From: Symsagittifera roscoffensis
Lineage: Eukaryota > Xenacoelomorpha > Acoela > Convolutidae
NCBI RefSeq assembly: GCF_963678635.1
Contig: NC_087067.1
Location: forward strand, 8,975,716-9,039,715
Length of the DNA stretch: 64,000 bases
Reading direction: 5' to 3'
Numbering within the stretch: the stretch's first letter is position 1; every line of letters starts with the position of its first letter. Below are positions 25,501-37,500 of this stretch, piece after piece. Made by a program: the position numbers and the translations under genes. The notes under the pieces are model-generated. The model was not told the origin of the DNA, did no database searches, and saw only the letters and a program-made list of their open reading frames with translations.

Positions 25501-28500
25501 TTGTGGAGTCGGTTACTTTCGGGATGTTGTCCGAATAATGGTGGGGGTGCTGTGAACGTGTTCCAATCTAATCTTAAAGGGATATTTGTTGATGATTGTT
25601 CTCGATATCTAGCGTCGAGGTTATTTGGAAAGTTTAGGGGGAAAGGCGTCGCTGAAATCTGGCTTATTGATGGTGTTGACGGTAGTGATAATGTTTCTGG
25701 TAGTGATGATGATGTTGTTGTATCCGTAGAAATATCTATTGGGTCATTTATTAAATTTGGTTCACCTTGTGTGAATGAGTGTGTTGTCCAATATGGTAGT
25801 CGTGAGGTTTGGTTGGGGGGTTTAAAGGGATTGTCACGTATTTGTTCAGATGTTGGTGTTGAACCTAAGTAATCTGAGGGTATACTTGAGGTGCTACGTT
25901 GTGAAAGAAGTGTAGGGGTTTCCGGTGGTATGCTAATTGGGTTTTCTGGAGTACTTGGTGATGGGGATTGGGGTATATCAAAATGAACTCGGGGGGTTTG
26001 AAAATTTCTATTTCGTCGTGGATGTATAATTTTTCAATTTATTTCAACTGTATTTTGGTTTTGACTAATATTTCTTATTCTACTTAATTCTTGTGGTAGT
26101 GTTGCGTACAAGTTATATGTTAGTTCACTTAGGGGTGCCTGTCGCTGAACTAATGGTTCAGATAAGCGAGCGTGTCGTTCTTCAAAAGTGTATGGGTTAT
26201 CTTGGAAAGAAATTCGTGTGGATGTTTTGGGGTTTTGGGTAGTTGTAGGTATTGTCGGTTTTTTTTTGGGATGATATTGGTGAAGACTGACTGTGTGATT
26301 GTTGGTTAGCAATTTTCAAAGGTTGTGTTGATTGATTTTTCTTAGTGAAAAAATTTATGTTTATTGTAGTATTCTTCAAGGAAAAGAGTTAAAAGGATTG
26401 TTGCTAAGGCGAATGTTATGATTGCCTTTTTTATACATTTGCATATTGTCAATATTAGGGATGATAAAAATGTTATAAAAAATACAAATAGTAAAAAAAT
26501 ATCTGTTCTACTAAAAATGGTTCGTATCATTTAAATAAACTTTGGTTTATCGTACCTGTGAATATGGTCAATGATTTGGGAAAGTTGGAGATATATTTCA
26601 AATAGGGAGTAGAAAATTTAAAAAAATATTGCAAAAAATGATTAAAATTATTATAAAGGCTTCAAAGGTATCAAAGAGAAATATGAATAAAAGTTTAAGT
26701 ATTGTGAAAAAGTTTATAAAAATGTTGAAAATTGTATGTTTAGAGATATTGACTGATCGAGAGAAGAGCATTTAAGAAATGATTTCTTGGTCGATTATTT
26801 TTTGTTGTTTGGGGCGATTTTCAAGTGTGGTCGAGTTATTTATTGATTTTTTGACAAGTGGGTTGAGTTTTGTGAAAAGTTGTTGGGGGCTAATTTTATG
26901 GTGTTCGAGAGATCTTCTTTGCTTTATTTTTATTTGCCAGATGATCTGGGGTATTTTTGAGAACTTTGTACTTTAGGCTATATGATTATGGTTCTTTTTT
27001 ACTTTAGGCTAATTTGTGATTTTTGGTTGGAGGGTTTTTGAGGTCTGGAAAATATTGTTGATCTTTGCGTTATTAGATAGGGGAGGGTTGTATTGTTATG
27101 GTGGTATTTATTTTAGTTGTCAAGTTTTAGCAAGTTGCTTATTTTTGACCTGGAGGTTGCAAAGTTATAGTTATAGATATGCCTGGAGTTGAAAATCTTT
27201 CGGCTAATAAGTTGGTGTTATAGTTATAGAAGGGGACGGATTGAATGAATCCTATTGGCTAAATTTGAACTAGAACCGTTGCGTGTTTGTCAGCATGTTA
27301 TTTTGAAAAATGAAAGTTCAAAATGTTTCAGAGGTGCAAAGATTAATAATTTTTAAATTAAAGCTGTTTTTGAAATTGAACTTTCTTTAATATCTTAGAT
27401 TGTGGGATGAATCTTTTGTAGTTTTTACGTGGTTGATTTCTAAGTCGTGATGACTCTCTATTTTCTGATTTCTCGCTTTGTTCTTGTGGTATAAATTTTT
27501 CTATCATTTTTCTATTTTTCCTTTCTTTTTGAGGTATTTTTTGATATAGCTTTTTTGTATTGTTTTGGGTTGTAGTTGGTTTTTTATTTTGTTTTTCAAG
27601 GTGAATGTCGTTTTGTTCATTTATTTCATTTTCCGTATGTGGGTGATTTTGAATAACTTTTAAACCAGTGAAAGAATATAACTGAGTTAATTCGCGTAGT
27701 GCGTATTCTTTTGCGTAGTAAGGCAATAGATTGTTCCGATGTTGAACAATTCCTTTTTGGTCTGAATCGGTGATTTTATATGTGACGTCAGTGGGTTTGG
27801 CAATTATTTAGTATGGTCCTTTGCGAAGGGGTTGTAATTTTTTAGAAATTCCTTTTTGTGTATTAAAATTAGGTATTAAGACAAATGTTCCAATTTTTAA
27901 ATCTGAGGCTGGTGTAAAGCGTGAATTAATTTGTTCGTTAATGTTTTGCCTTTGTAACAATTTTTTTGTTATTCTTTGGTAAATTTCATTGTGTTTTTTA
28001 TATCTATTTAAAATCCATTCGGTGTGTGTACCGGAGGCTGATTTAAGGATTTGTGGGTGATGAAAATGATCTTCATCATGCGTGTGTAAAGGTAGGTTGT
28101 AACAAACTGAGTCTTTATTTGGCTGGCAATGACCTTGTGCATTTTTATGAGAGTTTGCTGACCATTCTGTGTATCTTGTATCATTTCCATTTATGATACA
28201 TCTAAGATATTCTTGTAGTGAACGGTTCATACCTTCGACTAAACCGTTTGTCCAAGGTGCATGAGATGTACGCGGTTTGTGTTTGATGTTATATAAGTGA
28301 CATAGTGTGATGATTTCATTATTTTAGAATTCTGTACCGTTGTCTGTAACTAAGATTTCGGGTAATCCGAATTTAGCTATCCAGTGTTCATAAAGTGTTG
28401 TGTAAGCATAATATAGGTTACAATGTGGTACTGGGTTGAGTGCTACATAATGTGTAAATGCATCAACAATTACCATAATTTAGGAGTTTCCTTCAGAGGA

Positions 28501-31500
28501 TGGTGAAATTGGTCCTTTTGTATCGAATGAAATACGATGGTTAAAATATAAACTTTGTCCTTTAAAATCTTGTTTTTGTGCTATTTAATTTTGATTTGGA
28601 TAAGGTTTATTTAGCTGACATACTATACAATCATTGCATAGTACTTTTATCCAAATTGGTGCATTTGGGAAATAAAAATATTGTGTAAAATTTGAATATG
28701 TTTTCTCTGATCCAGAGTGTCCTTTAGTTTTTTTTGTATGTGAAATGTTAAAAGCTATTAGAATCATACTTAAAGGGAGACAAGGAACTGTAGAGTCATT
28801 TAATTGATATTCTAGAAGGTCTGTGTTTTCATGAATTGTTGTATTATTAAATTTTCGGAAATATCTGAGGAGTGTTTTATTTCCTAAAATTGTGGTATCT
28901 GCCTTTACGGGCTTAGTTTTGTATTTGTGCCATGATTTTAGTTGTCTAATTACTGGGTCAAGATTTTGATATTGTTTCAAGATTTCAATTGTAATTTTAT
29001 CTGTTGGAGGGAGAAAAATATTTTCAATTTCTAATTTAGATAGGGGAATTGTGTCAAGTGGGTCATGGAGGTCAAAGACTTGATTTATTGTGTATTTTGA
29101 ATCATTTGTTTGTGGTCCTGATAAATTTATTTTATCAGTTAAATTTTCTTTTTCAATTAACGGAAAAAGGTCTTTCTTATGCGAATTGTGTTTTTTTCGT
29201 TTTTGTTGGGTGTTATTTTTTATCCATTGTGAGTATGGAATTGGTTTGAAAGTTGATGTTCCTAGTAAATCAACTTCATAGTGATTATTTTGGCAATCTA
29301 AGTAAAGTGGGAAATGTTGTAGGTTATTTATTTGTGATTGTTCAATGTCAGTTTTTACTGCATATTTGCATTCTAGTCGGGGTGATGTTTCGTCTTTTGC
29401 AAGGTAAAATTTTATATTTTTGAGTATTTCAACTGTAGTTTTTCGTGTAAGTAATTCAGGTTGTGTATTTCAACTTAATGTATCTGGTAATGCAAGATTC
29501 TTTCCTGCTGTCCAAACTATATGTAAGTTTGGAAATTTCATTAGAATTAATTGAAATCTATAAACTCGGTGATTGGGATTTGACTTTTGTGTAAAGAGAA
29601 AAATGATTGGTTTATGATCTGTGAATAGAACTGTTGGATGTTTTGATCCAAGTATCAGAAATTCATATTCTGTAAGTGTATAAATTATAGCTGTACATTC
29701 TCTCATTAGAGTTGAGAGTCGTAGCTCTGCTTGAGTGAAGAATCGGGAATTTGCTGATATAAGGTTCCTTTTATTTGTACCACTGTGTGATTGTAGTAAT
29801 GCTGGGCCGATGCCAAAATTTGAGGCATCGCACATTGCATAGAATGGTTGATTTGGATCTGGAATTGTGTTTGAAATTTGTTCAGTTAAAAGTTTTTTAA
29901 TTTCTTCAAATCGTGTTTGATGTTCAGTGGTCCATTCAAAATTATTTTGTTGTCTGAGGATATTATAGAACGGTCTTAAATATAATTGCATTTTATAAAC
30001 ATACTTGCTTAAGAAATTTAATATTCCAAGGAATTCTTGGATTTTCTTTTTGTTTGTTGGTGGTTGAAGTTTTTGAATAGCATCAATGCGTGATTTTAAT
30101 GGAGTGATTGCGTTTCTTTCTATATTATGTCCTAAAAATTTAACTCATGTTAAAAAGAAGTGTGATTTATCGGGGGCGGCCTTCAGATTTTCGTTCTGAA
30201 ATTTTTTATGATAATGTTCTAAAACTGTAAACATTTCTTCTTTTGTCTGTGATTGCATAAAAACATCGTCTAAATAGATGATTGCGTTTTTCTTGAGTAT
30301 TAGTGGTCTAAAAATTTTGCTCATAAAAGCTGAAAATGCTGCTGGTCCTATGGAAATTCCATAGAATAGGCGGTTGAATTCATATTGCTGATTTCCAATA
30401 ACAAATTGTGTTAAACGTCGTGATTGTTCATCTAGTGGCATTTGATTGTATGCACTATTCATATCTGCGGTTGTAAAGTATTTTCCGTTTATTTTTGTTA
30501 GAATAACTTGTATTGGTTCAATAGGCCAATTGCATTTTGATTCGTCTATTAGTGAATTGAGGTATCTAGCGCCTAAAACTATTTTTAATGATTCTCCTTT
30601 TGCTAGGATGATAACAGGGTTAATAAATGTGTTACCTTTTGGTTGTTCTTCTTTATTTACTGGTGAGATAATTTTGTATTGTTCTAAAATATCAAGTAAT
30701 CTGTTTACTTTGTCATGTAAATGAATTGGTACTTTACTAGCTCTTTGTTTTTTGAAAACTGCGTCAGGTTTTAACGGGAGATGTAGTGATGAACTGATTT
30801 TCCCAACATCAAATTTTGATGTTGCGTAGACTGTTGAATATTTTAATAGTTGTTTTGCTAGTTTGTCAAATTCGATTTGTGTGATTTGTGAATGTTCAAA
30901 GTTAAACATCGTTAAAAATTGTTGTTGTTCTTTTGTGTAATTTGTTATATTGAATGTCGGTTTAAAATATGGTGTTTTTGTGAAATAATATGTGTTTCTC
31001 TTTTCATTGCTTATAATGTTATTTATGGATAATTCTTCGTTAAGAATTGTGGATTGGCAAATATCTAATAATTGGAGTATATTATTTACGCGGTATGCTT
31101 TTTCATGTATGGGTGAGATTGTAGCGTTTGTTTTGCAATATCCTTAAAGTTCTAAGGGTAATGTTACTTGATACGGTGTATTGTTATACACATGTAGCGA
31201 AATGATGTCGGAATTCGTGTTTTTCAAATATTTTATAGATGAAATCGTGATTTTGAAAAACTTGTGAATAGGTTTAAAGTCAAAGTCTGACATTAAAAGG
31301 TGTTGTTTATTTTGATTTTTATCATACTGGTGAACTTGTTTTTTTGAAAAGTTATATATGTTTCCTGATAGTGGTTTCAGGTGTTTCAGTTGTTGGTTAT
31401 AAATTGGATAAAATTTTGAGAAGAATGGTGGTTGTTTATTTAATCTTTGAAAAAATGTTAGAGCTGTAATTTTTGTTTTTGTGTACTTATCTCTGATTAG

Positions 31501-34500
31501 TATTTTACTATTCAAGATGTTGATTGTTGGTATATATTTTGATATAAATGGTATGCCAATGATATTGTGTTTAATATCAGTAATATGAAATATTTTTTTA
31601 AATGATTTGTTTAGAATTTTATTTTGTTCCATTGTTCTTGTGGGGAGAAGGAATAATTGGATTTTCCCATAATTTACTAATGTTGATCCTTGTGCTGTTG
31701 CTAGTTTACTAGAGTTTGCAAGAGGCGTTAATTTTGGATGTAATATTTTGATTTCATTCCATGTGGGAATATTAATTATGTTTGATTCTGCTCCTGAATC
31801 AATTAAAAAATCAATTTCAAGATCTGGTGGTTGAAATTCTTTGTTTCTTGGACTTTCTAAGAGAAATGGTATTGTCCAAATTTTTTCTCTGGGTTGTTCG
31901 TTTTGTATATTTTGATAAATATGATTTGTGTTTAAACATTTTATTTTGTCTTTTTCATCGGGTTTATTTACCGTGTTAATTTCGTTTATTTCTTGTGCAG
32001 TTTGTGTAGTATTGATGGGTTCAAAATAATAATTGTGAAGGAGTTCCAATTGATTTTCATATATATGTTATGTAAAAGGTTGTTCATATATGATAGGTTC
32101 GTAGTCGTTTTCGACTGTTATCATATTTACGGAGATGGTATTTTCAGTATCACTTTCTGTATCTGATGATCCACAGTTTATTTGATTTAGTTGTAGTTCG
32201 TTACTTCCTGTGTGATCAATACCTGGGGGGTCTGATGTTGTTTCTTCATTTGACTGTACTTGATTAATATGTCTTTGATGTTTTGGTGTACTATTTCTGT
32301 ATCGATGTTTAGAATTATTATAATGGTTATTATTCCTATGTGGTGACTGGGAATAATTTCTATATTGATTATTGTAACTTGAATTTTGATTTTGTGAATT
32401 ATTCCGTGATCTGTTTTGATAATTGTCATTTGATCTGTGATAATTTGATCTATTATACGACTTATTTCTTGATCGATTGTTCGGGTAATTCTGATTTCGA
32501 TTGTTCGAATAACTTCTATTTCGATTATGTGAATAGTTTCTATTTCAGTTGTATGATGAGTTTCGTGATTGATTTTTGGAATAGTGTTTATTCCTTGGGT
32601 TTGATTGGGAACTGGATCTAGAAACAAATTGTGTTGCATTGGAACTTGATCTCGAATAGTTATTTCGGCTAATTGATCGATTATAATTATTTTGTGAAGA
32701 ATTCTGTGTATTTCTTCGTTCTGGTGATCTTCCTCTATAACTTGAGTTATATGGTGATTGATTTCTTGTGTAATTGGTGTTGTTCGGAAGTTGTTTTCCT
32801 GAACTGTTGTTACTATATATATTTTTGTTTGGTAGATTTTGATCTTTTTTCATATATTGATAGAACGATTTATTTGGTTCTTTGTGCTTTTGAGGTTTGT
32901 TTTGGTTATCTTGTTGTTTTTGTCTACATTCGGAAATACTGTGTCCGTATCGTCGGCAATAATTACACCATTTTTTGAAAGATGGTTTGCCTTTAAAATT
33001 TGGGTGTTTTTCATAAATATTTAGTATTTCAGTGATTTTTTCAACTAGGTCTGTATCTGATTCCTTTATGTTATTGATATGTGTAGTGTTTGTTTCAATT
33101 CGATTAACATATTGTAGTTTTAGATTTTCTGTTTCTTCAAGTTTCATTGTGATTTCCGCTTGCTCTAGTTTGTCAACTAGTTTTCGAAAATCTAAATCTG
33201 GCTCTCGAATTGAGGAAGGATGAGATGCTCTCTTTTTTATTGCTATTTTCCTTAATTGAGGTGTTAAGGTCATCATTAAAATTTCTGTCATTTTTGTGTT
33301 TTTATAGTCATGTGCATTAAGTGAATATGATTTTCGTACTAGTGTTTCGATACGTACTGCTAATTGTTTGATGGTTTCATTTGGTAATCTGCGAATTTCA
33401 TTACATGAAACTCTTTGGTGTTGTTTATTTCTTTCGGAGTCAAACATTTTTGAAAATTCTTGTGTAAATCTTTTTCAGTCTGATTTTATTTCTATAGGTA
33501 ATACTGAAAACCATTTTTGAGCTGCGCCATCTAAAGTTGTTTGTATCAATGCTGTGCGTCTATGTATCCAATTTTGATGTAGTGGCGTATTAATTGGTTC
33601 AGGTCCTATATTTAAAATTAAATTTGCTGTTACTGCATTTAAATAGTTTTCTACAGAATATTCAGGATCTGTTCCTGTAAATACCATCAGCGGTTTATTT
33701 GATGTTATTGATGATCCACCCATGAGGTATGGATTCATTGTCATTTGTAGTGATTCTGCGGCATTTGGCATTTGCGTAAAATTTGAAAGTTGGTTTTTTG
33801 TTATTTCGTCATGCTGAAGATAATATGGAAGTGGTATTTCATTTTGCATTTGAGTTGGTTGATACGAGTGTATAGTCATTGGGTTTTGTGGTTGAATCGG
33901 TTGAGAAGATTGTGTATTAGTTGAATTTGGCATATGTATTGGTTGTTGATTTCGTGTATCTGTTGGGTTTGGAGAAAAAATTCTATTATATGTATGAGGT
34001 CGTCGCGATCCTTGTGTGCGATATTCTTGTGTATATGGTGCAAAAATGTCTGGTTGTAAATAATCATCATCAGATGATAAGTAATCTGTATGATGAGGTG
34101 CTTGCTTTTTATTTTTATTTTGTTGAAAGAATGGGTAATTTTCACTATGATCCTGTGGAGGATGTGAATTAGTTCGAAAATTTACTGAGTTGGTTGTTGT
34201 CATTGGGTTATCCCAATAGTGAGAACATACATGATTATTGTTTTTTCGTGGGGATTAGTTTGTTTTTGACGAATGTGCTTAATTATAATTGTGTTCTGCA
34301 AAAGTGTTTCTTGTGAACGTTTTTCGTGGTTTTGATGGTACTGTCATGGGTCTATATGTTTGATAATCCATATGTGAATATTTTGGAGCAACCGAAGGTT
34401 CAACGGTTGATTATAAGGTTACTTGTGCCAGTGAAGTATTTGTAATTCTTGGTGTTGTTAAATTTGGATGTATTGGTGAAATACTTTGTTGTGTAGTTGT

Positions 34501-37500
34501 TGTTGTTTGGACAACTTCTTCATTTATGAAGTGTGATGGTGTTTGAATATCTTGTTGTGTACAATTTCTAGTTCCATTAAGGTTTTCATTGTGTATGACA
34601 GTCGAATTTAAACTGTTATTTCGTGTATCAGGTAAAAATGTATTGTAGTTTAATGGTGTTGCATCAATGGTTAGTGGTACTACTTTTACATAATCTCTGT
34701 GGTAAGATATTGTACTTATTGCTTGACTTGAAATAGATTGTGGGATATTTTCAAATGTAGGATGAGACCATTCAGTGTCCCAAACGTAGTCTGATTGTTC
34801 TGTAATGGCAGTATCATCATTTGGATTTTGAGGTCTAAAATTTTTTCTTGCTTGTGAAATTAAGTCTATATTGTGTGTGAAATAATCTATTATAAACCAC
34901 GCCAAAATTTTTTGTAAGTCATGTTTTGTGTGTTGTGAAACATCATCTTTAGTGAAATTTTCTTTGATTATATGTGGGAAGGTTGAAAATAATGTGATTT
35001 CCCGTCGTACTTTTGTATGTTTGCATGTTTCAGTTGGTGAGATTCTTTGAAATTCTGTTTTTTCTAATATAGAAATATAGGTATATATTATTGCAAAAAC
35101 TTCGTTAGTGAATATAGAGTTTGCTCTTTGTGAATTATGATATTGTATGCTTTTGATATATTCTAAGAATACTTTTGAAAAATCTAATTCAAGATCATCT
35201 GTTTGAATTACGTATTTACGATGATTCGTATTTGGTGTGCTGAATTCTATGGTTTAGATTCCATATTGTTGTGTTAAGTTACATATATCTTTCAAATAAT
35301 GTTCAATAATTTGTCTTTTGATTTTTACATCTGGGAATTCTGCTTTGCATGGACTGATTCCGGGTTCAAACAAATTTACGAGTAAATTCTTGCAAAAATC
35401 ATGTTGCCCTCTATTATCGGGTGCATCTATGAGGAAGGGGTAAATCTCTTAGTCACTTTGAGTGTGGCTCATTTTTTCGTTTCATGACTGTTAATATATA
35501 ACTATCAATGTGTCTAATTGGTTGATTCCAATTATACAAGTGTACTGGTTTGTGTTTGTATTGCTTTTTTAATCTTCTTTTTCCTCTTTTTGATGAATTT
35601 GAAGTTATTTCTGAATCGGAAAAATATAATTGATCGTGAATGGGACACTTTTTATCAACTGCTTCTTTTAATTTGTTTCATCTAAATTGCTGGCTTCTGA
35701 AAATGCGTTTCTATTTTTTGAAAATCTTTTTCGTGTGATTTGTCTTTGTTTGTTTATAATTTTTCTTTTTATTGTTTGTCGTTTTGTTCTAATGTATCCA
35801 ACTGTTTGTGTATGAGGTGTGATGACAAGATCGTATTTTTTGTTATCTATCTCACAGTTGTGTAAAAGTATTGTTTGTTTATTTCCTAGATTTTTGAATG
35901 ACATAAGGTTTAGGATGAGGGATGCAAAAAGTTGTTATATATTTTCTTAGACTGTTAGTCCTCACGATTTTTTGGTTAGCTTAACCTGGGTCTTTTTATT
36001 TAGGGTTGGAGAGAAAAGTATATCGATTCCGAGGAATGATTTTTTACTTTCTCGTGGCTAGTCTAAGCTAAGGTGTTAATTTACTTAATCTTACTTAGGG
36101 GTAGTGATTGTGTTCAAGGGTTGGAGAATAGTAAATCGATCCACAAGGTTCAGGTATAATTAGAACGCAAGTAGTTCGTTAGGTACTTTTTTATACTTAC
36201 TAAATCTAAGATCTATCCTGGGTCTGGTAAGAGGAGGGTTCAAGTGAAGGATGAACAACCGAAGTTCTTCACTGTTTATCCTAATTTGAATGGTTAGTTT
36301 TATTTAAAAATTTCTATTGGTCTTGGGTCTTTTGGAAGGGTTGGATAGTGAATTGACGTTTGAGGTCGTTAGACACTTGTTAAGTGGTTGGGGGAGAACA
36401 AAATTGTTCTTTTTGATTCAAGGATAGGCCTGGATGATCAGGTTTTAAATTTAGTGAAATAGAAAATTTATTGAGATCCAAGGATAAGCCTTGATGATCT
36501 AATTTTAAAATTAAGTGAATTTAAGTTTAATGTGGTTTAAATTTATTTAAGAAAAAGATTTAGTTTTTTAATGATATTAGTGAGCTTATGATTGCTGTTA
36601 TGTTTAGGTGATGAAGCTGGGACAACAGATGATTTTATGATTTTTAACAATTTATTGTCATGCTACTAATTTTTATTCTCATTTTCAATAAATATTTTTC
36701 AAACATGCTTTATATAAGACTGCAGAAATTAAGAAAACGATCTGAGATCTTTTTATCAATCGTTATTGTATATTAATAATTTTGTTTAGCGCCTGAAATG
36801 ATCATGAAGATTGACTTCAAAATTTTATGTTTGCAGACGAAAATCTAAATTCATTGCTAATAAGATTCTAAATATAAAAGTTTGTGATGGCTTTTGCTGT
36901 ACGATCATAAAACTGTTTGGTAAGTTTCTACTTTGTCGTATGTCGTCTCTTGTTCGAGGTCTTCTTCCAATTCCGGGTAGTTCTATTATCGTTCGGAATA
37001 TCGGCTCTGATCTATTGAGTCGTAGAGACATTTCGATTAAATTATTATCGTATAACATTTTGAAAATGTTTTGTCTAAATTCTAATCTATTTTTGGTTAA
37101 TTCTAAGCTATTAAGGTCTTATTCGATACTTATGGTCGCACCAGATGAGTTATGACCGATGTGGTTAACTCATAGAGTAACTTCGGATAGGGTACACCGT
37201 CTGCTCGTCACGCTATTTTATTTTCGGCCGGATAGAATCGTGCAACTTCTTAGTCTAATACCGATCCTAATCTTACTCTTATACTTTCTAGTCTCAGGGT
37301 GTTTAACTAGTCTCTGCTAGGCTCAATAGATCTAGGGTATACTGGTTTGTTGCGGCTGCTGAAGTTCTCTTGGAGAGACAACTAATTTCTAAGTTAAATT
37401 CAAATCTCTCTGGTGCTGAAATTACAAGTAATTTCAGCACTTACAAATAAGTGGGTTGTTAGTTAGATGGATCAAGATTGGTTAATATTAAAAACTTTAC

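Noticed and set aside
22727-25872. Plus-strand open frames across the env region
   Set aside because: They are antisense shadows of the env-like and neighbouring ORFs. Their Cys/Phe/Val-rich composition follows from the coding strand.
27358-35472. Alternative genetic code (TAA read as Gln) to explain the in-frame stops
   Set aside because: The host genes in the window use the standard code, and the TGA codons sit at Arg or Trp positions, which no known code allows together with TAA as Gln.
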